From Candidatus Amoebophilus asiaticus 5a2 (lineage in GTDB: Bacteria > Bacteroidota > Bacteroidia > Cytophagales > Amoebophilaceae), in NCBI RefSeq assembly GCF_000020565.1, contig NC_010830.1, forward strand, positions 1,468,001 to 1,532,000: a stretch of DNA of 64,000 nucleotides. Direction: 5' to 3'. Position 1 is the first letter of the stretch. Every line of letters starts with the position of its first letter. Position numbers and translations under genes: made by a program. A model generated the notes under the pieces. That model worked only from the letters and a program-made list of their open reading frames with translations, was not told the origin of the DNA and made no database searches. This document shows positions 19,801-27,484 of the stretch, piece by piece.

Positions 19801-20732
19801 TTAAACCCAAGGCAATCATTAAAGACATTATTACTCTCTTTACGCCTCAATTAAAGACCAAGCAGCTTGACTTAATTGTAGACTTGCCTGAACAGGCGAT
19901 TGCCATCAAGGGAGATCCTGAACGTTTCAAAATAGTTTTAATTAACTTAATTTCCAATGCCATTAAGTTTACTGAAAAAGGGTATATAAAAGTCAGCTTA
20001 CAAATCCAGTCAGTTGATTCAAGCCACGTGCAAGTAGCTATCTGCGTAGAAGATACGGGTACTGGTATGACACCTGAAGAGCAATCGCGTTTATTTCAGC
20101 AGTTTTCACGACCCCTTTCTTCTCAATATGAAGGTTCTGGTTTAGGGCTTGCCATTAGCAAAAAATTACTTGATTTGATGGGTGGTACTATTCAAGTGGA
20201 TAGTGTAAAAGGACAAGGTTCTGTGTTTGCCATCCATTTAACTTGTGAGATAGTGGGTATAGAAGAAAAAATAAGCCCGTTGATTAATCGAAAAACACCT
20301 TCTACTTTACCTCTCTTACCCCCTGTAGCCAAGCATATTCTCGTGGTCGAAGATAATATAGTGAATCAAAAAATTCTACGTAGGCAATTAGAAGCGGCAG
20401 GCTACACATGTACGGTAGCTGACAACGGACAAAAAGCAATCGAAGCTATCGGAGCACTCGAGGAAGTTGAAATGCCCGAACAATGGAATCTGACAGCATT
20501 CGATCTCATTTTGATGGATTTAGAAATGCCTGTGATGGGTGGTATAGAAGCGACTGGATGGATTCGTAAAAAAGAAAAGCAATTAGGCGTACCTTCCATA
20601 CCTATTATTGGCTTATCAGCTTATGCAGAAGAAGTTTATGGCGAAAAAGCTAAGCAGGCTGGCATGAATAATTATCTAACTAAACCTTACAAGCGAGAAG
20701 AAATGTTTAAAGCTATCCAAGCATATCGTTAA
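13821..20732 (+). CDS. Giant hybrid Ser/Thr kinase-ATPase-histidine kinase with lipoprotein-like N-terminus
   Basis: A 2303-residue multidomain sensor starting at GTG. Order: a basic, hydrophobic leader ending in IFQSC (Cys25, lipobox-like); a linker to about 265; a Ser/Thr kinase at 270-535 with a glycine loop, VVIKVS (Lys298), HNDLKPSN (Asp391), and DFN in place of DFG; an AAA-type ATPase from about 560 with GQPGVGKT (Lys595) and VIFLDDLQWAD; a long helical, TPR-like region to about 1540; GAF at about 1570-1725; PAS at about 1755-1880; HisKA with CHEIRNPMSG (His1913); HATPase with NLISNAIKFTEKG and GSGLGLAISKK; and a receiver with HILVVEDN and MDLEMPVMGG (Asp2233). The kinase-ATPase-GAF-histidine-kinase arrangement is a known large family. 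The export-type start on it is odd. The core from about 14.75 kb is visibly richer in G+C than the first 800 bp, suggesting transfer and fusion. No cognate partner gene is nearby. Confidence 0.92.
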   Translation: MKKNHNFVQLFRRCIFLASFIFQSCSKLQNPIIPGKKKQIPITQQVSKPERVPSNLSKKITNHPDLDCFYNSLEKGTDMIISAAHFAEISAVRQAGKSAPIQELPSSNLNNYLSISTRHNQRYPIKYQSKQPTTKTRTTKQDIVAKKQQHSQLRVTKLKQALLEKEIITKDRYQLRFYKELGLWKAEVIENYGSLSRTHHLPVYIAAGTDLLQVASSNELQQTRLIHVNLPKNKQPGYVYIGSVGLKGGGKTKANSISKVISTPAIPGYKLHTSLHIGTFSSIYRAICLADNHPVVIKVSAQKVITEKKAQRFLREFELGQQVHSPYVVRYLELKQDPAYGIAVVMEDDQAVELSTIVPREGFSNRDFIEIALQIVQGLQAIHDANIIHNDLKPSNIVIEPTTKAIKITDFNCASTLREEKRTAMPRRTGTLAYISPEQTGRVNRSVDYRTDFYSLGITFYQLLCGEPPFTAKDALGLIHQHLAKQPIPPHHRKPTIALPLSQMVMKLLDKEAENRYQSCEGILHDLRFCLPNLKETGTIPEFVLGQQDFSNKLTLSQQLYGRESEIKTLLDAFERVREGKREGLMVTGQPGVGKTILIQEIQKPIALKQGYFITGKFDQLNKNVAYSALTQAFNSLIQQWLSEDEIRITQWKTRLLVTLGAQAPFLTKVIPALALLIGEQPDTSITDINQAKNVFNWIFQEFIKICATTSHPLVIFLDDLQWADQASLELMTYLLQQPNIGHLLWIGAYRDTEITPSHPALQAITTLQEAQITIQKLPLAPLSLASLYQWIADSLHKPLIDIQPLVELIFQKTAGNPFFVKLFLQSLYDQRLLTFSPQTHWKWELAKIYQHPATENVITLMTYQIRQLPVTTQKALSVASCISHRLALSTLQTAMACSHEEVEKTLQPALNSGILIQVDHEVYFAHDRVQEAAYHLIAEEERAHTHLTIGQRLLANPTSEETLLLDIVAQFNRSRLLVTEPKERLRIARLNLKAAQKAKKATAYTSALDYLYVSRDWIDIETLWKTDYPLAFTFHKELAEIEYLSGHFETSEVLIKDMQPWLQSNLDKVDIFRLLIIQKTFQVHYHEAITIGQQALQLLGSSLPLDNLTEFLQREMPLLRQRLAGISFSSLLDAPLVVKPEKQALFKILESLYSAAYLTGSELYPAIALISINLSLNYGHTPESCHSYAAYGHLLCARFEEYALGYQFGNLALQLAEKLQLPVQHCQSSMIMLGFIYPWSKSIQQLPALLAAAYKSCLACGELEFAGYCANLTAQTLPYLGISLAKVQQEVLPLLQFAQNTKNQMTANIIQSVQRVLANLRGDTPDEWNFDTDTIDEAKFEEGCQQTNSFFALCFYYIFKAQTFYLYDDFKQALDNLALAKKHLIVITGHYITAIFNWYHSLIYLALYPTASIEDQQAYLEQVIQNQQQMQRWQASCPENFAHKYLLVEAELARLKGHYEQAEEYYDQVIELAGQHGFIQEQALAAKLAAKYWLARGRSVCAQSYLYITFNGYKQWGAKHKLMRFKAQYADLLKALTPPGLSQLVVNQETTLNGNTLQYLDLSSILKASYAISSEIELTKLLRSMMQIIIENAGAQQGAVLFVEADDTIFVQAEYAIDGTITTLQKIPLADWANGAHTVIQYVKRMQQPIVVDHATTHEQFKTDLYINRTQAKSILCVPLLKHKELQAILYVENNLMTHAFMPEQVQTVLILTAQMEISLENARYVARQLVLTQQLAEQSARRLIAEESLHAVTHDLKLALEASQAGTWNWWIDTDKVTWDTTNCALFGLTPDTFKGTYAAVVECVHPEDRERLNQCVKRCLEQDIPYDMEYRVIWPDGSQHVIVAHGHVYRDKDGKPIKMVGVCLDITQHKQLEQEWLEALEQAEEAQRQRADEAERHSEEQRWFIDTVCHEIRNPMSGISNTVSFMEEKLASLKAYKKSLPKPALEELVQTLEEDIKTIKHCVNHQIAVINGVLSLSRLEAGKEELIFEPFKPKAIIKDIITLFTPQLKTKQLDLIVDLPEQAIAIKGDPERFKIVLINLISNAIKFTEKGYIKVSLQIQSVDSSHVQVAICVEDTGTGMTPEEQSRLFQQFSRPLSSQYEGSGLGLAISKKLLDLMGGTIQVDSVKGQGSVFAIHLTCEIVGIEEKISPLINRKTPSTLPLLPPVAKHILVVEDNIVNQKILRRQLEAAGYTCTVADNGQKAIEAIGALEEVEMPEQWNLTAFDLILMDLEMPVMGGIEATGWIRKKEKQLGVPSIPIIGLSAYAEEVYGEKAKQAGMNNYLTKPYKREEMFKAIQAYR

Positions 20733-21534
20733 TTTAGTGCTTAGCCAAAAGCAAAGCTATTGCTAAATAATTAACAAAAAGTTTAACAACAACTTAAAAG
20801 GCTATAAAGTAGATCTTACATATGTATGCCATAAGTTTGATTTGATTAAAAATGATACTACAATGTGGCATTAGAGTTCTTCCGAAACTTAACATAAAAG
20901 TTCATAGTTATAAATTCCAGCAATAAGATTAAAGCGTAGCCCAAATCTTTTTCTCCTATTTCTGTAACGCTCCGCTAAAATTTTAAACCGCTTGAGCATA
21001 CCAATTATATGCTCGCTAAGCACCCTTTGGCTGGCTAATTGCTGATTACTCCTCTTATCGGCTTTGGTCAAAGAATGCTTTTTACTGCGTTTTTTAGGCA
21101 TAAGCGATTTGTCATGTAGCCTCTTTAACCCTTGATAGCCTGTATCTACTATGGCTTGACTATGCTGGCTTATATGTACCTTAGATTCCTTAAACAAGCG
21201 AAAGTCATGCCGCTTTCCATTTGAAAAACTACTACATATTATGGCTCGCGTTTGCTTATCGACAACCAGTTGCGTCTTTAGTGTATGTCGTTTCTTTTTA
21301 CCTGAGTAGTAATATCGCTGCTTTTTTTAGGCCGCTCAATGGGGCTCTCTGTAGCATCTATTAAGATTACTGCATATTCCATATCGCTTTTTAACAATGC
21401 TTTACGGCCTGGTAAAGTGAATTGACCACTTTTAATTAACGCCTCTTCAATAAAACGGATGGTATAATAGCAATTACTCTCACTTATTCCATAACTTTTT
21501 GAAATATGGAAGTATGTGCGGTATTCTCTTAAAT

Positions 21535-22456
21535 AACCTAAGTTGCTAGTAATAGATAAGGCAAAGAGTAAAAAACCTCCGATCTTGTTTTTGTCTTAAA
21601 CCAATAAATCGGAGGTCATTATGATTGAAAAATCAATAGCAATATACTCATTTATTGATACTTTACTCAAGTATTTACATCATCAAGAAGATAAAAAAAG
21701 GAAGTTGTCGGATGCAGAAGTACTCACAACAGCTATCATCTCAGCCTTATACTTTGGCGGACATCTTGACAAAGCTCGATCGTTTATGCATTCCACTAAG
21801 CTTATCCCTAACATGCTCGATAAAAGTAGGTACAATCGCCGCTTGCATGCTATAGGAGAAGAGATAACTTCACTCTTTTTAGGAATAGGCACTTTAATCA
21901 AGCAAGTAGCCACTTGTAAGGACTTTGTATTAGATTCATTTCCTGTGCCTGTGTGCGATAACATACGTATTAGCAGATGTAAACTATTACAAAGTGAAGC
22001 TTACAGAGGCTACAAAGCCTCTATGCGCCGTTACTTTTATGGCATTAAAGTGCAGCTTATTACTACTGATTGTGGTATTCCGGTCGAATTCTCAATAGTA
22101 GCTGGCAGCCAAGCGGATGTAAAAGGATTGCACCAACTGCCCTTTTCTATGCCTGCTGGTAGTGCACTTTATGCTGACTCGGCTTATACTAACTACCATC
22201 TAGAAGATATGTTGGCTGATGATAGGATTAAGCTTTATTCTCAGCGTAAATCTAATGCTCATCGAAAGGATACGCCTTCTCTGGCTTATCTCAAAGAGCG
22301 CATGCGAAAAGTGATAGAGACCAGCATTAGTGGCATTAAAGGCCTTTTCTTAAGGAAGATTCATGCTGTTACCTTCCAAGGCTTTCTGATCAAAATACTC
22401 TTGTTCTTGCTAGCTTTTCAAATCAACAAAGCTTTTCTTAACTAGCAACTTAGGTT
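21535..22456 (+). mobile_element. IS982-family element, apparently intact
   Basis: A 922-bp element with 16-bp inverted ends (AACCTAAGTTGCTAGT and its complement) and one full transposase gene. It sits inside the IS5-family transposase gene, opposite to it. I could not read a clean target duplication (left flank CTTAAAT, right flank ATATATT). A decayed relative lies at 11222-11840. Confidence 0.9.
21621..22445 (+). CDS. IS982-family transposase
   Basis: A 274-residue DDE transposase. The start is well supported by a strong Shine-Dalgarno (CGGAGG, 8 bp before the ATG). Catalytic acidic residues are visible in FVLDSFPVPVCD, LYADSAYTNYH and VIETSISGIKGL. The N-terminal third is the alpha-helical IS982 domain (SDAEVLTTAIISALYFGG). 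The C-terminus is hydrophobic, as is typical. It is full length for the family and has no visible defect, so the element may be active. Confidence 0.93.
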   Translation: MIEKSIAIYSFIDTLLKYLHHQEDKKRKLSDAEVLTTAIISALYFGGHLDKARSFMHSTKLIPNMLDKSRYNRRLHAIGEEITSLFLGIGTLIKQVATCKDFVLDSFPVPVCDNIRISRCKLLQSEAYRGYKASMRRYFYGIKVQLITTDCGIPVEFSIVAGSQADVKGLHQLPFSMPAGSALYADSAYTNYHLEDMLADDRIKLYSQRKSNAHRKDTPSLAYLKERMRKVIETSISGIKGLFLRKIHAVTFQGFLIKILLFLLAFQINKAFLN

Positions 22457-22774
22457 ATATATTCTAAAGTCATTAAAAACATTTGTTCACAACTCAGTTT
22501 ATTAGGCCGCCCTACTTTAGCTTTCTTTGTTTGAATGGCTTTCTGTATGATAGCTAACATTTTGGCAAAGGTCTCAGCCTTTACGCCTGTTAAGCGACGG
22601 AATTCTTCTGGCTTTAAGGTTTTTAGATGACTGTTTTCCATTAATCTTTCTGTTTTTTTTATCCCTAATTTATACATTTATGCTTATTCCTTAGGTTTCA
22701 GAAGATCTCTAATATTATAAGCAAGAAGTAAAAGAAGGAAAAATCAGACGAGTATGATAAATGCTATTTGCAAT

Positions 22775-22853
22775 AGAGTTCTTCTAAAACCCTACAAAAA
22801 CTAGATATAAACCTATTTAAGTGAAGGCAAGTGATAGGTTTCAGAAGAACTCT
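22775..22853. mobile_element. 79-bp MITE of the ISL2-like element, target duplication AAT
   Basis: The ends AGAGTTCTTCTAAAACC and GGTTTCAGAAGAACTCT are inverted copies of each other with mismatches, and match the ends of the IS5-family element at 20873-22710. Only about 45 bp lie between them and no coding remains. AAT flanks both sides directly (22772-22774 and 22854-22856), the A-N-T signature. It is most simply an internal-deletion derivative moved in trans. Confidence 0.82.
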
Positions 22854-23318
22854 AATAAAACACTCCATAGATGGAGGGGATATGCATATATGTATTAGAA
22901 ATCATAATAAACAAGTGGCTTGATTAATATCATACCATAATACAAAAGCATGCTAACAAAATACCTTAAATGAGTTACTTTGCCATAAAAATCTTACATC
23001 ATCACACCCTTGCTTAAATACTTGAAATATTCTCTGCTGTCGGCCGAATGCTAACACACTTAGTTAGTTAAGGATTACTTATAGATTTCTGGTAATTTTT
23101 TTTAAAAGTATTTAGCTAGTTAAGCAACTTATAGAAATTATACAAAATAAAAACCCAAGCAAATTATTTAAAAAATTAGTGACACATCTGTTAATTACGT
23201 AACTTGCACCTATGTTTAATAATATACTTCAAAAATCTCTTAACAACAAAACACACGATTGTTTTATTGACTCTTTCTGTTAGTAATGAGTTCTAAGAGA
23301 ATCTTAGCCTATTAATTG
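22854..23318. other. 460-bp intergenic region upstream of rlmB
   Basis: AT-rich, with no reading frame of note and no recognisable IS remnant. The promoter for rlmB and perhaps the genes after it should be here, but no boxes can be assigned with confidence. A short stretch near 22985 (GCCATAAAAATCTTACATC) resembles one at 11889 near the decayed IS982, possibly a leftover shared repeat. Confidence 0.4.
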
Positions 23319-24059
23319 ATGTCTAAAGAAAATCCCATTTTTGGAAGTAAGGCGGTATTAGAAGCCATTTTAGCAGGCAAAACCATAGATAAAATTTTTA
23401 TTGATAAAGACACAAAAAACGCTGATTATCAATCAATTTTTAATGCTATACGTTATAAGCAAATTCCTTGTAGCCGAGTCCCTGTCGCTAAGCTTAATAA
23501 ACTAGTACCCCTTAATCACCAAGGTATTGTAGCACTTTTATCACCAGTGCCTTTGGTTACACTTAGCCATATCGTGCAAGACACCTATGAAAAAGGCGAG
23601 CTACCTCTTATCATTATTTTAGATGGGGTTACTGATGTAGGCAACCTAGGCGCTATTGTAAGAACAGCTGTATGTGTTGGTGCTCATGCACTAGTGCTTC
23701 CTAAGCAAGGGAGTGCATCGCTAGGTAGTGGTGCTATGAAAACTTCAGCGGGTGCCTTGGCTCACTTGCCTATTTGTAGGGAGGCTAACCTACAAGCTAG
23801 TATAAATTACTTACAAAACAGTGGTTTACAGGTTATTGCGTGTCATGAAAAAACACAAACTTCTATCTATCAGGTCAAACTAACTGTACCCACAGCTATA
23901 CTCTTAGGATCTGAAGATAAAGGCATACAACCACAACTGCTTAACAAAGTAGATGTGCAAGCATCCATACCTATGGTTGGCCCCATTAGTTCTTTGAATG
24001 TGTCTGTAGCAGCGGCTATTATTTTATATGAAAGTTTTAGACAAAGAAATAATATATGA
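23319..24059 (+). CDS. rlmB: SpoU/TrmH-family rRNA 2'-O-methyltransferase (RlmB-like)
   Basis: A 246-residue SAM-dependent RNA ribose methyltransferase of the knotted SPOUT class. The RlmB type acts on guanosine 2251 of 23S rRNA. The N-terminal substrate-binding domain starts FGSKAVLEAILAGKTIDKIF. The catalytic motifs are ILDGVTDVGNLGAIVRTA, ILLGSEDKGI and ISSLNVSVAAAIILYE, which correspond to SpoU motifs 1-3. ATG at 23319 is preferred over the in-frame TTG one codon earlier. RlmB versus a close paralog cannot be fully separated by eye. Confidence 0.9.
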   Translation: MSKENPIFGSKAVLEAILAGKTIDKIFIDKDTKNADYQSIFNAIRYKQIPCSRVPVAKLNKLVPLNHQGIVALLSPVPLVTLSHIVQDTYEKGELPLIIILDGVTDVGNLGAIVRTAVCVGAHALVLPKQGSASLGSGAMKTSAGALAHLPICREANLQASINYLQNSGLQVIACHEKTQTSIYQVKLTVPTAILLGSEDKGIQPQLLNKVDVQASIPMVGPISSLNVSVAAAIILYESFRQRNNI

Positions 24060-24183
24060 GTGCATTTTTCTTACCTATAAGCAAGCATTTTCAAACTAAA
24101 ATACTGTATATTTATCAGTAAAGGGGCAGCAAACACATGTCCTATTCAACTCCTCAAATATAAGTAATTTAAGCAAGCCGATA

Positions 24184-26358
24184 ATGCCAGAAAAATTAAC
24201 TACAGAATTATATAAAGAACTAAAAGAAATTTTTGGCTATGATAATTTTAGGGAGGACCAAGAAGCCATTATCAAGAATATATTACAAGGCAAAAACACC
24301 TTTGTAATCATGCCTACAGGCGGAGGGAAATCCTTATGCTATCAGCTGCCTGCCATTATGCAAGAAGGGTTGGCAATTATCATTTCTCCACTTATAGCTT
24401 TAATGAAAGATCAAGTAGACCAGCTGCAATCAAGGGGTATTAAAGCCGCATTATTAAATTCTACTCTATCGCAAAAAGTTATCAATGAAACTAAACAAGA
24501 GGTATTATCAGGAAATACCAAAATGCTTTATGTAGCACCTGAAACACTTAACAAGGAAGATAATCTGGCTTTCTTAAAACAGGCTAAGTTATCTTTTATA
24601 GCTGTAGACGAAGCCCATTGTATTTCAGATTGGGGACATGATTTTAGACCAGAATATAGAAACATAAGGTATGTTGCCAACCAACAACTAGGGCGTGTAC
24701 CTATTATTGCACTTACAGCCACAGCTACCCCTCGGGTACAACTAGACATCCTTAATAATTTGGACATTAACGATGCCACTACCTTTCAATCATCCTTTAA
24801 CAGGCCTAACCTATACTATGAAATCAGGTATAAAGAAGAACAAGCCAATAAACAGCTCATTAAACTTATTAAAGAGCAACCACAAATTATGGGTATTGTC
24901 TATTGCCAAAGCAGAAAGCAAGTAGATGAGCTAGCAGCACTACTCAACCTCAACGATATTAAGGCTGCACCCTATCATGCTGGGTTAGACGCTAACGTAA
25001 GAGTAAAAAATCAAGAAGCCTTTTTACAAAAACAATACAATGTAATTGTAGCCACCATTGCTTTTGGCATGGGTATAGATACACCCGACGTACGATTTGT
25101 TATACATTACGATATGCCTAAGTCACTGGAAGCATACTACCAAGAAACAGGAAGAGCTGGCAGAGATAGTTTGCCAAGCACCTGCCTAATGTTATACAAT
25201 CCCGAAGACTTTATTCGACTAGAACGTCTTAATAAAAGCAAGCCTAATGGAGAACGAGAAAAGTCGAAAGTGCTTTTAGAAGAAATGAAAGGATATATAA
25301 CATCTGGCGTCTGTCGTAGAAAACAATTGCTATACTACTTTGGAGAATCATTTGCAGACCACTGTAACAATTGTGACAACTGCAAGAAGCCTACAGAAGG
25401 TTATGCAGCACAAGAATATTTACAAATAGTATTAGACGCTGTACAACAGACCCAAGGACTTTTTGAAACAGACCATATTGTATCAGTTATACAAGGTGTA
25501 AGTAATCCTAACATAGAAAGCCACCAACATCAACAATTACCTATATTCGGACAAGGGAACAAGCAAAATGAAAGTTTTTGGAGATCAGTAATTAGGCAAG
25601 CACTTATTCACGACTATCTTACCAAGGATATACAAAAAAATGAAACATTACAGCTCACAAAAAAGGGCCAAGACTTTTTAAAAAAGAAATATGAAATTAA
25701 TTTCGTAAAAGATAATATATACGAACCCATTGAAAGTAATAAAAAGACTATGACCACAAATAAAGGTTATGACGAAAATCTATTTCATCTACTAAAAAAA
25801 CTGAGAGAAAAAGTAGCTAAAGAAAAAGGCATACCAGCTTACACAGTTCTACAAGATAGCTCTTTAGAAGAGTTAGCACTTGTGTACCCTACTACATTAG
25901 AAGAGCTAGCACAAATTGGCGGCTTAAGCATGAGCAAAGCAGTAAAGTTTGGACAACCTTTTATACAAGCCATCAAAAAATATGTAGAAGATAATGATAT
26001 TATTACTTCTTCGGATATTGTTGTAAAGTCAAAAGCCAGCAGATCTAAAGATAAAGTATATATCATTCAACAAATTGATAGAAAGACAGATCTAGAAGAA
26101 ATAGCTATGGCTAAATCTCAAACCATGGATGAGTTAATAGATGAAATAGAAGTCATCTGCTATTCTGGTGTAAAACTTAACTTAAACTATTATATAGACA
26201 ATATTTTAAGTAAAGATGAGCAACAAGAAATATATGATTATTTTATGCAGGCTAAAGAAGATAATATCAAACAAGCGTATAAAACACTAGGCGACTATTA
26301 TAACGAGGAAGACATTCGACTTATGCGAATAAAATTTTTGTCAGAAGTAGCCAACTAA
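24184..26358 (+). CDS. recQ: ATP-dependent DNA helicase RecQ
   Basis: A 724-residue 3'-5' helicase used in recombination and fork repair. Superfamily 2 motifs are clear: a start motif FGYDNFREDQEAII, Walker A MPTGGGKSLCYQLP, DEAH in AVDEAHCISDWGHDF, LTATATPRV, and motif VI YYQETGRAGRD. A four-cysteine zinc site follows (GVCRRKQ... HCNNCDNC near residues 375-405), then a winged-helix region. An HRDC domain lies at about 535-610 (LLKKLREKVAKEKGIPAYTVLQ). The last 110 residues form an extra helical tail, as in other Bacteroidota RecQ. All key residues are present. Confidence 0.96.
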   Translation: MPEKLTTELYKELKEIFGYDNFREDQEAIIKNILQGKNTFVIMPTGGGKSLCYQLPAIMQEGLAIIISPLIALMKDQVDQLQSRGIKAALLNSTLSQKVINETKQEVLSGNTKMLYVAPETLNKEDNLAFLKQAKLSFIAVDEAHCISDWGHDFRPEYRNIRYVANQQLGRVPIIALTATATPRVQLDILNNLDINDATTFQSSFNRPNLYYEIRYKEEQANKQLIKLIKEQPQIMGIVYCQSRKQVDELAALLNLNDIKAAPYHAGLDANVRVKNQEAFLQKQYNVIVATIAFGMGIDTPDVRFVIHYDMPKSLEAYYQETGRAGRDSLPSTCLMLYNPEDFIRLERLNKSKPNGEREKSKVLLEEMKGYITSGVCRRKQLLYYFGESFADHCNNCDNCKKPTEGYAAQEYLQIVLDAVQQTQGLFETDHIVSVIQGVSNPNIESHQHQQLPIFGQGNKQNESFWRSVIRQALIHDYLTKDIQKNETLQLTKKGQDFLKKKYEINFVKDNIYEPIESNKKTMTTNKGYDENLFHLLKKLREKVAKEKGIPAYTVLQDSSLEELALVYPTTLEELAQIGGLSMSKAVKFGQPFIQAIKKYVEDNDIITSSDIVVKSKASRSKDKVYIIQQIDRKTDLEEIAMAKSQTMDELIDEIEVICYSGVKLNLNYYIDNILSKDEQQEIYDYFMQAKEDNIKQAYKTLGDYYNEEDIRLMRIKFLSEVAN

Positions 26359-26487
26359 CCTTTTGATTTGGAGAGGAGGAAATTAAAATAAGTTAATTGC
26401 CTAGCAGAAGGACAAAATCTACCATTACAACGCAGCACATAAGCTTGCGTTTTTTCTGTATAGTTTATACAAAATAGCAAACAGCAT

Positions 26488-26973
26488 ATGCCAAGATTTA
26501 GATGTCTTATAGGATTACTAATCTTAGTTTTCGGTGGCTGCGAAACCAATACCGTATATACTGTTACCCATACACTGAGTGATTATACCTGGTATAGAAA
26601 AGACAACTTACAGTTCAATTTCTGTATACAGGATAACACTCAACCCTATGATATTTATTTATTAATAAACTATGCTCCAGAGTATCCTTACCAGAATTTG
26701 CACCTTACGTATTATCTCAAAGATATCCAATCTACAGTATTAACTACTGAACTTAAAAATTACCTGCTGTTTGAGCCAAAAACTGGCAAGCCATTAGGAA
26801 GAGGATGGAGTAGAAATAAAAAACAGGAGCTGATTTTGTTAAAGAATTACTATTTTAGTACTCCTGGGACTTATACTGTAGAATTAGCACAGTTTATGCG
26901 TACAGAAAACTTATTAGGTGTACATACAGTAGGTATTAGAGTTTGTAAAGCAAGTCCTACAATAACACCATAG
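26488..26973 (+). CDS. gldH: Gliding-motility lipoprotein GldH-like
   Basis: A 161-residue lipoprotein. The signal ends LILVFGGC (Cys18 is the lipidation site). The mature part follows GldH: an aromatic DYTWYRKDNLQFNFCI strand, YLLINYAPEYPYQNLHL, a central PLGRGWSRNKK turn, and the closing FSTPGTYTVELAQFMR and GVHTVGIRVCK. GldH supports Bacteroidota gliding and the linked type IX secretion apparatus. A non-gliding intracellular organism keeping it suggests a broader envelope or secretion role (inference). It is followed after 28 bp by recX and radA in the same direction. Confidence 0.82.
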   Translation: MPRFRCLIGLLILVFGGCETNTVYTVTHTLSDYTWYRKDNLQFNFCIQDNTQPYDIYLLINYAPEYPYQNLHLTYYLKDIQSTVLTTELKNYLLFEPKTGKPLGRGWSRNKKQELILLKNYYFSTPGTYTVELAQFMRTENLLGVHTVGIRVCKASPTITP

Positions 26974-27001
26974 GCCCATTTACAAAAACTATATTTTTCT
27001 A

Positions 27002-27484
27002 ATGAGATCAAGCGAAACCTACCTTATAGCCAAACAAAAGCTAAGCGACTATTGCAGCTATCAAGAAAGAAGTAAGGCAGAAGTATTAAGTAAACTACAA
27101 ACCTATAAGAATTTAAGCCCAGCAGAGGTAGAGCAAATTATACAGGAACTAATAGCAGAAAATTTCTTAAACGAGAAGCGCTATATAGCAGCTTTTGTAC
27201 ATGGGAAGTTTTCTATAAAAAAATGGGGTAAATTGAAAATACACCATGTACTTACGAGCAAGCATATAGCTTCTCAACTAATACAACAAGCATTAAGTGA
27301 AATACCTGATGAAGTATACCAGCAAACAATACAAGATCTTATTCAGAAGAAGCTAGCTACTTTAAAAACACCCATTAATGCTGCCATTCAAAAAAAAGTA
27401 GTAAATTATCTTCTACAAAAGGGTTATGAGTATGAACTTATTAGAGAAAATTTACAAGCCATATTACAGCAAGAAAAACTTTGA
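27002..27484 (+). CDS. recX: RecX family regulator
   Basis: A 160-residue helical protein of the RecX family, which binds RecA filaments and limits recombination. It shows the typical three-helix tandem layout: AKQKLSDYCSYQERSKAEVLSKL, then VEQIIQELIAENFLNEKRYIAAFVHGKFS with the conserved WG in KKWGKLKIHH, and a C-terminal repeat ending VVNYLLQKGYEYELI. The stop overlaps the TTG start of radA by 4 bp, so translational coupling is likely. Confidence 0.9.
   Translation: MRSSETYLIAKQKLSDYCSYQERSKAEVLSKLQTYKNLSPAEVEQIIQELIAENFLNEKRYIAAFVHGKFSIKKWGKLKIHHVLTSKHIASQLIQQALSEIPDEVYQQTIQDLIQKKLATLKTPINAAIQKKVVNYLLQKGYEYELIRENLQAILQQEKL

Larger units (their letters stand above)
20889..22677 (-). pseudogene. 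IS5-family transposase split by IS982
   Basis: The N-terminal part (22677 down to 22457, starting MYKLGIKKTERL) holds the helix-turn-helix type region (KPEEFRRLTGVKAETFAKML). It is cut after MTLEY by IS982. Past the insertion the frame continues from about 21530 with REYRTYFHISKSYGISESNC, then LIDATESPIERPKK. There a run of seven A requires a -1 shift to reach QRYYYSGKKKRHT and the C-terminal half with VDTGYQGL and RVLSEHIIGMLKRF. The A7 shift may be a programmed site, as some IS5-family members use two frames. The IS982 insertion is a real disruption. Confidence 0.83.
20873..22710 (-). mobile_element. IS5-family (ISL2-like) element interrupted by IS982
   Basis: Inverted ends AGAGTTCTTCCGAAACTTAA (left) and the matching AGAGATCTTCTGAAACCTAA read from the right bound a 916-bp element, once the 922-bp IS982 inside it is removed. 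The left flank is ATT and the right AAT, so an A-N-T target duplication is only partly visible. A 79-bp MITE with the same ends lies 64 bp to the right. Confidence 0.82.

Noticed and set aside
13821-20732. Two or more genes run together
   Set aside because: The frame is continuous for 2303 codons with domains in an order known from the large kinase-ATPase-histidine kinase family. Only the leader is unusual.
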